From Hymenopellis radicata (Eukaryota > Basidiomycota > Agaricomycetes > Agaricales > Physalacriaceae), in the NCBI GenBank assembly GCA_015501595.1, contig JADNRX010000004.1, forward strand, positions 62,001 through 126,000: DNA of 64,000 nucleotides, written 5' to 3'. The notes beneath the pieces were generated by a model. It made no database searches. It saw only the letters and a list, made by a program, of their open reading frames with translations, and was not told the origin of the DNA. Made by a program: the position numbers and the translations under genes. Shown one piece after another: positions 1 through 12,003 of this stretch (its first letter is position 1; each line of letters starts with the position of its first letter).

Positions 1-278
1 ACAAGTGGCATTCCGTACGAAAGTCCACTCTTTTCAACAGCTATGGTCTTATCATCTATACAGCAAATGACCCTAGCCGAAGCGCAAACATTAACACTAC
101 GAGTACTGAAGCAAGTCATGGAGGAAAAGCTCGATCATCACAATGTCCAATTAGCCCTGGTAAGTCGCTGGTCATTATGCTTGCTCTAATGTTTATATTC
201 GTCTTTCAGGTGACACCCGAGACTGGATTCGAAATTCTGGATGAGAAAAAGTTGAAAGAAGCTATAGAGCGCATGTAA
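1..278 (+). CDS. PUP2: 20S proteasome subunit alpha type-5, C-terminal part (5' end outside window)
   Basis: Subunit of the outer alpha ring of the 20S proteasome, the core protease of ubiquitin-dependent degradation. Three exons are visible: 1-14, 64-159 and 210-278, joined by GT-AG introns 15-63 (GTACGA...ACAG) and 160-209 (GTAAGT...TCAG). They read DKWHS, then QMTLAEAQTL, then LKQVMEEKLDHHNVQLA, and end ...LKEAIERM with TAA at 276-278. The segment LKQVMEEKL is the signature of the alpha-5 (PSMA5/Pup2) C-terminus and separates it from other alpha subunits. The gene is convergent with CCT8, whose stop is at 522, so about 240 bp separate the two. Only the last ~59 codons are present; the catalytic beta subunits are different genes. 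Confidence 0.9.
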   Translation, partial: KWHSVRKSTLFNSYGLIIYTANDPSRSANINTTSTEASHGGKARSSQCPISPGKSLVIMLALMFIFVFQVTPETGFEILDEKKLKEAIERM

Positions 279-521
279 TTTTAATTCGCCGTTGTTTCTC
301 TGTATTGTTGAATCTGGTTCTGGCTATCTGGCCAGAGGTGTAACCTGCATGTAAGATTGAAAAAGTCGGATCTCAAACCATTCGACATGTTGTTTGGTCG
401 TGGCACTGCATCGAAGCAGCTCAACGAGCAATATGTTGCTTGATGCTATATTTTCTTGGTTGCTACTAATACAAGGAGCAACGTACTCCCCGTCAACTCT
501 AAAATACAAGTCGCAGTCCAT

Positions 522-2503
522 TCAGTCGTCTTCGTCCCAATTACCTGCCTGTTGAGGAACCTTCGGCCCACCCGCAGGTTTGCTCATGATTATACTATCA
601 ACGCTCAGCACCGACACAGCTGCCTCGGTAGCGAGCTTGAGAGCCCATGTCTTTGCACCTAGCGAGTCATAGATGGCATGGCTTGTGGATTCGAGGGTAC
701 CGTCGGTTTCCGCCTAAGACTTGTAGTCAGCCCAGTGCAACGAAAAAGCTGGAAGATACGAACTTCAACATCAACGCCCCAGGTAGCACCACCTTCTTCT
801 TCGTGTTTCGCCCACAACCGACTCAGAACCTCATTACCCTCTGCACCACCAAGTGCGTTTTCAGCCAATGTTCGAGGAACAACCTCTAGCGCCATGGAAT
901 ACCGCTTCACGGCGTGCTGCGCGAGACCCTTCAAGGAATTGCCGTACACCTCTATTCTCTTGGCCAATTCCAGCTCAGAAGCACCAGCACCTGGAACAAG
1001 CCGCTCGTCCTTCATCAAACTCTTGATAACATTGACACCATCGTCTACGGCGCGCTCGAGGTCATCGAGGTGGTTGGCGGTTGCGCCGCGGAGAACGATG
1101 GTGGCCATCCGCGAACGACCACCAGGAGATTGTGGATCGAAGCCTTCGTCGCCATCAGACAACTGGCGCAGGACAGTGACCCGATCGCCGCCAATTTCGA
1201 TGGTCTCGAAAACATCGACATAGCCGGCCTCGTCCGGAGTCGGTGCGCCCATCCGAGCGAGAGGCGTAGCATTAACAACGCGGGACGCTCGTCGCAAGTC
1301 GAACTTGGATAGTACTTTGAGAACAGCGATGTTGTAACGATTGAGATAGTGCAGCGCAAGGTCCCCAATACTGGAGCCTGCGATGATGACTTTGACGCCA
1401 GAATCCGCGATCTCTTTGAAGATCTTTTCGAGTTGTTGTTCTTCGCCCCTAGTAAAGTTGAGCATCTCGTCGGCGTTTTTAAGAAGGACAGTGCCCTTCG
1501 TTTCTGTCTGGGCAATGTCAAGAGCAGACGTGAAGATAGCGACTTTGGCCTTTGTGACTTTCTTGATCAGTCCTGAACGGAGCAGTGAGATTTTGCGATG
1601 GAGAACGACATGATGGGATATCACCTTCCGGCTCTCGCCCAAATACCATGCCCTGAACCACTCTGCTACCAGCAAGGCTTCCACCCATAATCTTGACCAC
1701 ACGGACATTGTCGACATTGAAGTTTTTGGGATTGGGGGGCATAACGGCAAGCGCAGCCTCTGCGACAAGAGAGGCCAGAGTATCCTCAAAACCATACTGC
1801 TTTGAAGCGATGGCGGGTTTGAGTGCGGAGGCAAGGGAGGGCTGTGTTAGCGGTGAAGGTAGGCTAAAGGTGGATAGTTCTGAAATACGATTAGGATGCA
1901 GTGCGCGGTGCGAGCGAATTACATACTTTCGAGTTCGGCCAGCGCCTTGACACACGCGAGTTCGTATCCTTTTATGATCTCACTTGGATGTAAGCCCATT
2001 ATCAGAAGGTGCTCCGCCTTTTTCAGCAGCTCTCCGGCGAATATAATGACCATGTTCGTCGCGTCGCCCATCTAAGGAGAATGAGCCAACTATCCAAGTG
2101 GATTACATGGATGAGGCGTACTTCCGCTTCCTGCGCCTGGGATGCCATGACCAGAAGCTTAGCTGCAGGGTGGATGACTTCGACTTCGCGAATAATTGTC
2201 GCGGCATCGGATGTTACAAAGAGTCGTCCAAGGTGGTTGATAATCAACTTGTTTCGTCCTTCGAATCATCAGGTTTTGAATGTAACATCGAGAAGAGCGT
2301 CCACGCACCATTAGGCCCAAAACTGGTGCGTACAAGATCTGATAACTCGGACACAGCTTGAATATTGCGTAGAACGGCGTCATCGAGGCCTGATAATTGC
2401 TGGGAAATAGTCAGGACAAGAACAGATGCAACAGAATCGTATCAACCTTGTATCCATCCTTGAAAAGCTGCAGTCCGTTGGCCTTGGGGACTTTTAGCGA
2501 CAT
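522..2503 (-). CDS. CCT8: T-complex protein 1 subunit theta (CCT8)
   Basis: Theta subunit of the cytosolic group II chaperonin CCT/TRiC, which folds actin, tubulin and other proteins with ATP. The start is ATG at 2503, giving MSLKVPKANGLQLFKDGYK, the usual CCT8 N-terminus. Later exons give the apical/equatorial sequences INHLGRLFVTSDAATI and HPAAKLLVMASQAQEAEV, the ATP-binding GDATNMVI, ETKGTVLLKNADEMLNF, VVNATPLARMGAP, the catalytic VDDGVNVIKSLMKDERL and VPGAGASELELAKRI. The C-terminus is ...NWDEDD with TGA at 522-524. Exons are interrupted by several short introns, so no single open frame covers the gene. It lies in tandem with AlaRS, whose stop is 150 bp upstream of this start. Confidence 0.93.
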
Positions 2504-2652
2504 TTTGAGGGAAGGTGGTGGTCGAAAAAGGCAAGCAAGTCAGATCGGCAACTGCCGAGTTGGGCTTAAGTCGTCAAGAATTTCGTTCATACTATCAATT
2601 ACAAGGAAGGAATCCAAAAACTCGAGGCATATAAACGGTAAAGTACAGAAAA

Positions 2653-5600
2653 TTAGAGATACGACGACAGGTATTCGTTAGCAATAGTAACAGCCTCCTC
2701 TACCCGAGCAACATTTGAACCGACACCTTGGCTGGTTTCTTCCTTTCCGCCAGCCTGTGATAACACATCAGCGATCAAACGAGTCCAAGAGAGTATGTGA
2801 GTGCGCACCTTGCCGCCTAAAACTTCCGTGACCTTGGCCGCCCACTCCCGCGCATCAGCACCCTTCTCCTTCAGCGATGGGGGAACGTTGTTAACATGAG
2901 CAACTTTACCACCTTCGTGGTCTACACTGAACACATAAACCGGCTTCCCAAGCTTCCGGCCTTGAAGAACGACATTTTGGAGTATCTAAGACGAGTAAGT
3001 CCAACGACGTCGAACGCTGTAGGTGATTTCTACCTTGGCACTGCCATTGACATCCAATACTGCGACATATGACTTCTCGTCACCTTTGAAGTGTTGCTGT
3101 ATTTTGTCGATCGCCTGCAGCTTGTTGAGCACGAGTGCCAAAAACATGAATGAATCGCATTCACCTCCTTGTTCAAAGCAGCTTCCTTCTCCTTGATCTG
3201 CTTGTCGAAGGCCTTCCTCATAGCAGCCAGGCGGTCTTTCATTTCTGCCTTCTTGAGGGCAGAAATATCAGCTTGACCGAGTTCCTGTACGATTGCATGA
3301 GTTTGATTCAAGGCGTCCAGGAAGAAGACTTACGACTCCCAGAGCTTTCATACCAGCATCTTTCTCCTTGCCGGTCATGAGGTCGAGGAGATCAAGTCGG
3401 GTCTTGAAGTCAGAGGCGATGCGAGAGACTTCATTCGCCTCGTTGCCCGTCACTGCAATGATCCTACGAATGCCTTTCGCGATACCTGACTCTTCTATGA
3501 TGACAAAGTCCTTGATGTCTCCGGTCTTCGCAACATGGCTATGGACAGTGTCAGCATTAATATTGGAACCATATAACGGATAAGCTCACGTTCCACCGCA
3601 GAACTCCACGCTTGTACTTCTCCATTTCGGGTTTTCGATGTCCTTCGATATCTCGTCCACATCATACTCCAATGTTACAAGTCTAACTGGATCAGGGTAC
3701 TTCTCTCCGAAAACAGCACGAAGACCAGGGATTTTGTACGCAGCATCAAGACCAATATTCTTGCTGTATACCTTGACGTTCTTCTTGATCCACTCGATAG
3801 ATATAGCTTCAATCTTAGCGAGTTCGGCAGGATTAATGGCGGCTTTGTGTGAGAAATCAAAGCGAAGTTTTGTTGGCGCAACCAACGAGCCCTTCTGGTC
3901 TATATGATCTCCAAGGACCTCTCGAAGGCCAAAGTTTAGAATATGTGTTGCGGTGTGGTTATTTCTTAACGGCCATCTGCGAAGCTGAAGAACGAAGATT
4001 AGAAAATTGGGCAGGTATTGCTGCGAAGATACGTACTTCATCGTAGGATGATACTACTTCGTCACCAACGCTCAATTCACCATACTTTAACCGTCCTGTG
4101 TGTAGGACATAACCACTGTACACCTGCACATCCGAGACCTCAAAGTCGGCGGCACCGTCTATAACGATATTGCCTGTATCAGCTTCCTGTCCTCCAGCCT
4201 CAGCGTAAAAGCTGGTCTTATCCAAAAGTATGCCGAATTTGTCGCCTGGAGCGATACCAGAAGTTGATTGATGGAAGGTTTTGTTGTGGTAGATCGATAA
4301 TACTTTCGCGTTTATGTTGCCAATATCTACACGCGCTCGTCAAATTTTGTTACCTTCTGGTAGAAGGGGACTCACTGAATTTGGCAGAATCATCTGTTTC
4401 TGGGGTATTCATAGCCTTCAAAGAAGACAGATCATGCACGTCGAGTTTCACAACACCTGCATTGTCCGTCTTGGCATGGGATCGGCTAGCCTCCTTGGAC
4501 TGGGCCTGAGCTTCTTCGAACTCTTTATCGTTGATACCAAGGCCAATTTCTTCAGCCATAAGACGAGTGAGATCCTCCGGGAAACCAAAGGTATCATATA
4601 ACCGCCAGACGTCTTTGCCACTGAGCTCCTTCAAGCCCTGCTCCCGAGCACGGTTAGCATATTGTTCAAACAATTTCTCTCCACGATCGAGAGTGCGAGA
4701 GAACGACTCTTCCTCTTCGTTCAATATTTCCTTTATCTCGTCCACTCGTTTGTTGAGTTCGGGGAAGGCGTGACCCTGCGATATAAGTTAGCATCGAAAT
4801 AACGCTGAAACATCTAAAACGCACCATCGTATCTACGACGACGGGTAGGAGAGATGAGAAGAATGAACCAATAGTGACGCCCAGCTTCTTGCGCGCGAAC
4901 CGCGAGCCACGTCGAAGAATTCGTCGTAAAACGTATCCACGCCCAATGTTATTCGGAACTCCTCCATCGCTCAGAGCAAATGTGAGGGTCCGGACATGGT
5001 CAGCCACTACCCGATATGCAGTGTCGATTCCGTCCTGATCCTCGGCGCCAAACTTGCCTCCATAGGGTCGAACACCAGTTAATTCTTGAACTTTGGCAAA
5101 TATGGGAGAAAAGACGTCGGTATCATAGTTCGACCGCTTGTCCTGGACGACGGAAACGAGACGTTCAAAGCCCATTCCAGTATCGACGTGTTTTGAAGGT
5201 AATGATTTTAATGAACCATCTTCTTCGCGATTGAACTGGATAAACACATTGTTCCATATTTCAAGGACGTCGGGATCATCTTGGTTGACTAGGTGTGCCG
5301 CGTTCCTGCCACCGATTCGGTCAAAATGTATTTCGCTGAGGAGTATATTGAGCTCAGGAGCCGAAGAAGAGGTCTAGAGCATACCTGCAAGGTCCGCAAG
5401 GTCCCGTAGCTCCCATTTCTGAAAGAACGATGAGATCGGACGGCCATGAAATGGTATGACTCACCCCAAAAATTGTCCTTTGCATTTCCCGGAAGGATGT
5501 GATCTTCGGGTACTCCTTGTTCAATCCAATACTGCTTCGCCTCAAGATCAGGCTCAAGACCGTTCTTCGCATCGCCTTCAAAGTACGTGACATATAATCT

Positions 5601-6286
5601 GTCCTTTGGCAGGCCGAAGACGTCTGTGAGAAGCTCCCAGGAATACCCTATCGCCTCTTTCTGATAAAAGATGAGACAACCGTGACAGAGTACAGATTTG
5701 CGACGTACCTTGAAGTAGTCACCAAAAGACCAGTTTCCCAACATTTCGAAGAAGGTATGATGATAAGAGTCCTTGCCGACATCCTCCAGATCTTTGAAAG
5801 CGAATAAGGAGACAGAGCACAGCGACAAGAACGCGATTACCGTTGTGTTTTCCACCGGCACGGATGCACTGTAGAGTGAATTAGTAGATAAAAGAGAGTG
5901 AGAGCATCGAAATACCTTCTGAGAGTTGAAGGCGCGTTTAAGGGTGTACATCTCGGAGTGAGGGTCGACCGTGCCGAGAAATATGGATTTATACTGCGTG
6001 GATCAGCGAAGGAGAATACCTCTAGAGATTTGGAGCCAACCTGGTTCATTCCGGCATTTGCAAAGAGCAGAGTTGGGTCCTCAAAGGGGATGGTAGGGGA
6101 GGATGGTACAAAGGTGTGGCCCTTGGAACGGAAGAAATCGAAGAATTGCTGGCGGACTTTGGTAGCGGTCCATGGACCGTCGTAAGTTTGAGTTGCCATT
6201 CTCCTGGAGTACGACTGGACTTGCAGTGCCAAGTGGTGACGATGGACGTTGAAATGCAAGATGCCAATCGATGGACGAAGTAACAT
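2653..6286 (-). CDS. ALA1: Alanyl-tRNA synthetase, probably dual cytosolic/mitochondrial
   Basis: Class II synthetase that charges tRNA-Ala and clears mischarged Ser/Gly. N-terminal catalytic sequences [15 protein letters not shown] and FANAGMNQ are followed by the aminoacylation domain, then the editing domain with zinc ligands in NHTATHIL and FCGGT, and a C-Ala domain ending ...ANEYLSSYL (TAA 2653-2655). About ten short introns interrupt it. There are two in-frame ATGs. ATG at 6286 adds 29 residues ([13 protein letters not shown]..., rich in Arg/His and hydrophobic residues, no acidic residues) before ATG at 6199 ([10 protein letters not shown]). The longer form resembles a mitochondrial presequence; the shorter one is the usual cytosolic start. 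Fungi commonly make both forms from one gene. The in-frame reading upstream to 6319 has no ATG. The gene is divergent from bL34m, 87 bp away. Confidence 0.93.
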
Positions 6287-6373
6287 TGACTCGGAAGAAC
6301 CACGTGCGGCGCCAGCCAATTGTCGGGTTAGGGTTCAAGCAACTTTTCTCCCAACCAAGTCGAGCGAGCAGAC
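6287..6373. promoter_or_regulatory. Compact bidirectional promoter between AlaRS and bL34m
   Basis: Only 87 bp separate the first ATG of the alanyl-tRNA synthetase (6286, minus strand) from the ATG of mitochondrial ribosomal protein bL34m (6374, plus strand). Both 5' untranslated regions and any core promoter must lie in this space or overlap the opposite gene. I see no clear TATA box on either strand. Shared control is an inference from the spacing and from the shared role in mitochondrial translation. Confidence 0.5.
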
Positions 6374-6730
6374 ATGCCTCGTGTGTCACCAAGGTTGCTC
6401 CGCGTGCTGCTCACGCCGCCCCCGCTGTCGAGGGTCCTACCTATCGCCCGCCAAAGCCTGCTTCCCCATCCTGCCGTGCGCGCCCCAAGCTTTGCTTTCA
6501 CCAAGCATAGTCCATTCCTGTCACCCTCCATATTGCCCACCTTATCCCATTCATCACCAATCCTTGGATCATTGCAGCAATTGCGCTTTGTTAAATACGG
6601 AACAGAGTACCAGCCATCCCAGCGCAAACGAAAACGCAGACACGGCTTTTTGGCGCGTCTTCGTAGTCGGACGGGGCGCAACATTTTGTTGAGGCGGAAA
6701 GCAAAGGGACGGAAATATCTTTCGCACTGA
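6374..6730 (+). CDS. MRPL34: Mitochondrial ribosomal protein bL34m
   Basis: Protein of the mitochondrial large ribosomal subunit, 118 aa in one exon. The C-terminal ~44 residues carry the bL34 signature: [20 protein letters not shown] followed by a [14 protein letters not shown] stretch, very basic as in bacterial L34. The N-terminal ~70 residues are rich in Arg, Ser and Pro with almost no acidic residues, as expected of a mitochondrial targeting region. TGA is at 6728-6730. It is head-to-head with AlaRS. The first ATG of the open frame is used as the start. Confidence 0.88.
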   Translation: MPRVSPRLLRVLLTPPPLSRVLPIARQSLLPHPAVRAPSFAFTKHSPFLSPSILPTLSHSSPILGSLQQLRFVKYGTEYQPSQRKRKRRHGFLARLRSRTGRNILLRRKAKGRKYLSH

Positions 6731-6928
6731 TTATCGAGGTATTTATTCTCCTCACATTTGCTACTTGCTGTTTATATTGTGTTTAGAAGCGTTTAGATTA
6801 TCTTCAATACCTGGTCATAAAGCTTCTTCCGCGTAGCGCTACTAACGCGAATAACTCTGTATTGCTGCCAACTGTTTTTTAATTCTAGTCCTTTATGAAC
6901 GCGGCGTCTATGTGCGAGAAACATTGGC

Positions 6929-8123
6929 CTACGAGTGCACCACTAAAGGATCGTCGGAAAAGATCGCGGTGTATGGGACGCCGTCTGGCTTGATGAAGCC
7001 GCGGTACATGCCTTGACAATTGATGGCCATAGCGATATTTCCGTCCTGGTCTAGCGCAATGACACCTCCATCTCCATCATCTCGTCTCAAATCGGCCACG
7101 GTGTTTTCTGCTGCACTCTGCAGAGACTCTCCTCGGAACATAACCCGGTGAGCCATAGAGACCCCAGTTGCTTGGCGGATGAAGTACTGAAATAATGGCG
7201 TTAGAACTTATGCTATTCAGTTAACCTCAAGCACTCACATCTCCGTTCCCAGTGCCTGAAATACCAACTGCTTTGGTCGTCTCTGCACCGCTCAACCAAC
7301 TCCAGAATCCCTTGGCCTTCTCTACCCATTGTTCCGCCCAAAATCCAGCTGCCATCATGGGGGTATCACCTACACGTCCAACGAGCTTATTTGTCCGACC
7401 TCCCGTGGAAGTCACAGCACAAATACAACCCCGAATGTCCAACGCCACTGCACCCACAGTTCCTTGCGGGTTCATGCTCAAGTCATCCTTCTCCGGAATG
7501 TCCTCATAGGGCAACCCCAATCCTTTCCGATGTTCATTCCACCGCGCTTGACTGAAGAAGTACTCTGGCTCCTTGAACTCGAAGCCCATCTCCTGAGCCA
7601 GTTCCTCCGCGTGTTCACCGGACATGAACGCGTGAATGACTTGTTTGGGAGACAAGTACAGCTGTCGCGCGAGTTGGCAAGGATTCTTTATGCGCGTCAG
7701 GAGAGTTACACCCAGTCCTCGCCGACTTGCGGGTATCTCAGGGTGAGAGGCAGGCGGCTTGGACAACATCAGTGATGCTTCGAGTTCATGCTACACCCAC
7801 GTCAGCCTTGGCCGCGATGATGTGTATTCGACACGAACCTTCCCAGCAGTGTTGAATACTGCGCCTCGTCCGGCGTTGAAGAGGATATTATCCTCCATCG
7901 CGCTGACAGCAGCAATACTGGCATCCATGGCCTCGCCTCCCTCCCTCAGAACCTTGTACCCTGCCTCGAGGGCCTTCTTCAGACCCGCATGGTACGCCGC
8001 TTCCCTTTCAGGCGTCGAGTCCTTGCGGGACATGGTTCCTGCCCCGCCATGGATGACCAGGACGTACTTTCCAGATTGGACTGGGGGTGAGGAGGACATG
8101 ATCATCTGCTTTTCAGATTGCAT
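6929..8123 (-). CDS. Isoaspartyl peptidase / plant-type L-asparaginase (Ntn hydrolase)
   Basis: Family 2 asparaginase, made as a precursor that cleaves itself before a threonine which then becomes the N-terminal nucleophile. It hydrolyses isoaspartyl peptides and L-asparagine. Three exons: 7839-8123, 7239-7790 and 6929-7186, with introns 7791-7838 and 7187-7238 (GTGAGT...TTCAG). Visible hallmarks are VLVIHGGAGTMSR near the N-terminus, FNAGRGAVFN, the cleavage/nucleophile site PQGTVGAVALD (Thr after Gly), STGGRTNKLVGRVGDTPM in the substrate pocket, and GISGTGNGD. It ends ...DPLVVHS, TAG 6929-6931. ATG at 8123 or at 8099 (MSSSPPVQ) could be the start. It is divergent from the STE3-like gene. 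Confidence 0.9.
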
Positions 8124-8478
8124 GATGGGGGCGGGAGGTCAAGGTTATAAGGAACCTGGAAAAAAGGTTGGCCCACGCCCACGCTGATAACGTTCGCCGT
8201 AGGCAACAAGGGCGGAGAGGCGGAGGTTCGGACTTACGGCCCGATCATCGCGAGGTACTTGACCAGATACGGAACAAAGAGGCGACGCGTTCTTTTCCGC
8301 GTTTGGGTATTCCCTTCGCTGGCTCTTAAATGAACAAAGGGCCCTTTGAACTCAAAGAGGATTATAGGCAGGCTACTTAAACTCGACGATGCCTCTCATA
8401 CTCTTGGTTCCTTCCCACTCCTACCCTTCGTTCTCCAACTTTCGACGTTGGTCACCGTACTACATAGCGAGGCGGATC
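8124..8478. other. Intergenic region between divergent genes
   Basis: This 355-bp gap separates the asparaginase start (8123, minus) from the likely STE3-like start (8479, plus) and must contain both promoters. An upstream in-frame ATG for the receptor lies at 8389. No RNA gene or repeat was seen. Confidence 0.5.
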
Positions 8479-10019
8479 ATGATTTCACTTTCTGGCTTGG
8501 ATATCACGTTTTCTGTGTTGTCCTTCCTCACTGCTCTTCTCGTTTTGCCCGTCCCACTCTACATACCTGCGCCATGGAAGAACGCCGGCCTCTTCCTCTT
8601 CACGTTCTACCTCTTCTCCTCTCTCGTCTTCTCATTCTGCGACACGATGGTTATTAACCCGTATGTGTCTTGGTGTCATTTCGGTACGTCGACGTCTTCG
8701 CAACCAATAATCAACTGGTCGTGATCGCCTTTTCTTAGTCGCTCGCTGGATTTCGTTGACCAACTACGGCATTCCCATCACGTTGGCAATCACTACATCG
8801 AGAATATACCGCCAGACATGCGACACGCAAGAATATACAACGCACCTCATCAGTCTTGATACTGCGTTGAGCGTCATGCTGCCCTTCGTGGCCTGTATGA
8901 TCCAATGGTTCACGCAACTCAACTCTCCCTTCTTCACTCCATCCACAACAGATCCTGATCAAGGTCGGTTTTCTTCGTCCTTGTCTATGAATCCACTGCT
9001 CATACGATTCAGATCTTTGTTTCCCCACTACGCCTGATCGTACAGTAGGAATCTTGTTCATAGACACTCCCATCCTCGTCGCGACACTTGTTGGCATGAT
9101 ATACGCTGCTGTGATATACTTTCATGGTCGGCTGCCTACGCGCCTGATGCTTGGGCTTTACTCGCTCATCATCGTGGTCTCAACATGGGGATACCATATC
9201 GCATTGATGGCCATTCGTATCCACGGGTCCATATCGCTCAAGAACAGATACGAGTACGAGGGACGGTGGCTGACCTTATTCTTGGGCGTGGTATGGGCGG
9301 TTATGTGGTGCACCACAAAGGAAGCAGTCGTGTGGTATGGCCTTGTCGTCAAAGGCGCCGCTACTTTACCTGGACGATGCGCGACGGCGGCTGTCATTAA
9401 TTGGAAGCGGGCGGTGGGGAAGTGGACGGCGGCAAAGACCCACCTGCTTCCTACCTCGGCTGCTGGCGCCAAGCCTCAGGAAAAGGAAGGGAAGAATAAA
9501 TTTGGACTACACAGCACGGGGACGATCCTCCGCCCATCCCGGCGTACGCTTACGTCTCAGTACGATGCGATGTCGTTCAAGGACGTGAGCGGGCTTCTCA
9601 ACGACGCAGAGGCCCCGCCTCTTCCGACCTCACCCAAGTCCGGCGGACAACTTAAGAAGAAAGACACCCATCCTTCGTTGGTGTTCCCACCTCCGCCGCC
9701 TGGCAAAAGGCAAAGCAATACTTTCAATGTTCCCATTCCCCTCCCGAACCAGAAACCGCCGAAAGCATCGGAGGCGTACCCCCTTCAACCATTTCCGGCA
9801 TCGTCATCAAATCGGAATGACGCTTCAACTAGGCCGCCAGCTGCCCCGAGGTCCCCGACGCCTAGCCCTCCGCCAAAGGCGAAATCGCGTCCTCGATCGA
9901 AGCCGCTCCCTGCTGCGCCTTCGGTGGTGGCATATCCATTCGATAATGGCAAAGGCTCGTTCCTCGAGCTTGCTACAAGTCCAAGAGAGGACGAACGACT
10001 GCTGATACAGAGAACCTAA
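8479..10019 (+). CDS. STE3-like seven-transmembrane pheromone receptor homologue, with long Pro-rich tail
   Basis: Three exons (8479-8683, 8739-8963, 9046-10019) join in frame to 467 aa. Seven hydrophobic segments are visible, in order: ITFSVLSFLTALLVLPV, AGLFLFTFYLFSSLVF, WISLTNYGIPITLAIT, LSVMLPFVACMIQWF, TPILVATLVGMIYAAVI, LYSLIIVVSTWGYHIAL and TLFLGVVWAVMW. The loop before helix 3 has SWC and helix 3 ends SRIYR, matching the WC(D)...(R)RxY pattern of STE3 receptors; the short N-terminus, PAPW after helix 1 and LVGMIYA in helix 5 also fit. The ~180-residue cytosolic tail is rich in Pro, Ser and Lys. STE3 proteins couple to a G protein and sense lipopeptide pheromones. No pheromone-precursor-like small gene ending in a CaaX box was found nearby, so a non-mating STE3-like receptor is likely. 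An alternative start at 8389 would add 30 residues. Confidence 0.62.
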
Positions 10020-10906
10020 TAATGTACGGATCATAATGCGCCACAATAGGTGCTATATTCATTCATTCTCTTTTCTTGCCCCTCATACTAAATTCTCCAT
10101 GTATTGTCCTCCTTGTCGTAATTCAGATGTATCCCTAGTCATTCCTTTTTTTTTTCACTCGAACATTCATTCGGTTAGTAGAATGTATCCGTAGTTTATG
10201 ACTCTCCTCGAGGAGATCGGGCTCGGGGATAAATGCATAATGCAATATATGCGTCTGATGCGCCATCGATCGCGAACTATGTTCCGTGGAGAAGATGTGC
10301 AAGAGATCGACCTGCCTTTAGGGTGCAAGGCCGCCGCCTCGAAAGGTCATTCTCTGTCGACAAAGTGTCAACCAAGGATATGGAGTGTCAGCCACAGGCA
10401 CTCGGCTGTCCAGCAGACTTGGCTAGTGTGGATCGCAAGGTCCAAGGCGCTGGACAAAACTCCCCGACGCGTATTGTCTTCCCGTTATTGCGCAGACATT
10501 TGATTGCACAAGGTGGTATCTGGGGTCCTAGGCACTGCTCCGGCGAATTCAGTAGATGAATAACGTCGATCGTCTTTTTTCACGAGAACGGCAGAGGCCT
10601 GTGTTTTTACTTGCGAATGCGAATGAAACTTGTTCAACGGCGCCAGGCTTCGCTACCCCTCCAAGAAGAGCCCAGTACGGGCTTGGGTGCATATGGATAT
10701 TCGGACGTACCAGACAAAAGGATAACGGAACATACGGGATCATCTGAACGGAAAATGCTGATAGTTTGGTAAAAGACTGAATTGGGTTTAATGACTGTGC
10801 CCTCCTAATCTCTTTGAATTGTTCAAAGTGAATAGAGTGGGCAATGGTAGGTAAGCCGACGCGCTATTTGGTCGTGTTTGCCGGAGAAGACTTGCACCTT
10901 CCGACG
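10020..10906. other. Intergenic region, no gene recognised
   Basis: This 887-bp stretch lies between the STE3-like stop and the dynactin p50 start. It contains a T-rich run near 10147 and short open frames (for example 10233-10559) whose translations look random. I searched it for a CaaX-ending pheromone precursor and found none convincing. Confidence 0.4.
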
Positions 10907-11984
10907 ATGAGCGCGACAAAGTATGCCAACCTACCCGATATTGTACGTCCAAACGACGCGTTTCAACTCGTGTTAATGACTTTTTTTTTAGGATACCGCC
11001 CCCGATGTGTATGAAACGGACGACGCGGAGCTAGCACCAACAGTAGACGATCCTGCATCGCTCAAGACGGAGACGGGCACGGATGAATTGGATGTGAGCG
11101 GTTTGATGTCACCCGACAAGGCCGGAGAGAGGTTTCGAAAGGCAGAGGAGCGACGGGAGCGATTGCGAACGACGTACGAGAGCGAAGACGCACCGCCTGC
11201 TCGACTTGACGTGCGGTTAAAGGCACTGCAGGCGGAGCTGAGCGCGCTAGAGACAGCGGTCGCCGATGGCGATCTGACCGAGGGAAAGAACCTGGATACT
11301 GGGGAGCTGATTCGGGGTCTGGTCGATGTGCGCAGTCGCCTCGTTGCTTTGCGTAAAGGTCGAGGCAGGCTCGTCGGCGCCGTGCTCGCTGAGCGTGGGC
11401 CACTTGATATGGAGACGCCGAAAGAGAGCGTGACTCCGACTGGTTCTGGATCTCTGGTTGGACTAGATGAGCGGGTGGGTGAGCTCGAGAAGCTTGTCGG
11501 CAGCTCAACGACAGCATTGGACGAACAGAGTCCGCTTCCGCCTCCCCTTGTTCCTCTTATCACGCGTCTCAACTCGCAAGTGACACTGCTCACCCAGCCA
11601 CGACACATCGACTCGATTTCCCGCAGACTCAAGTTGTTGCTATCAGACTTGGATCGTTCATCGCACACTAAAAAGGGCGAAGCAAATCATCAACAGTTGC
11701 TGCCATTACTCAACAGACTCGCTGGCGCAGTTCCTCAGATACCCCACATTCTTACACGTCTCAAAACGTTGGCAGCACTACACGCGGCAGCAGGAAATTT
11801 CCAAGAGACATTACATGGACTGGAGGAGGAACAGAAGCGGGTTAGGGAGGCGTTGACGGAGCTGGAGGGAGCAGTAAGCAAGGTAGAGACGAGTCTAGAT
11901 GAGAATCGGGCAGTTGTGAAGACGAATGTAGAGGGATTGGAGGCGCGTATGGATGCTCTGTTCCGCCGATTAGAAAGTACCTAA
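10907..11984 (+). CDS. DCTN2: Dynactin subunit 2 (p50 dynamitin)
   Basis: Shoulder subunit of dynactin, the activator that links cytoplasmic dynein to cargo and extends its runs on microtubules. Exon 1 is 10907-10942 (MSATKYANLPDI) and exon 2 is 10992-11984. The join gives KYANLPDIDTAPDVYETDD, which is the conserved dynamitin N-terminus (KYADLPGI...PDVYET in animals). The rest, 342 aa in total, is rich in Leu, Glu and Lys with heptad-like stretches (LKALQAELSALETAV, LDERVGELEKLV), consistent with the long coiled coils of p50. TAA is at 11982-11984. The MED27 ATG follows only 19 bp later in another frame. Confidence 0.88.
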
Positions 11985-12003
11985 TGTTGACGCGTATTTG
12001 TAT

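Noticed and set aside
10198..10743. Possible pheromone-precursor genes beside the STE3-like receptor
   Set aside because: None of the small open frames has the expected short acidic precursor with a C-terminal CaaX box; one ends CADI but is too long and otherwise unlike a precursor.
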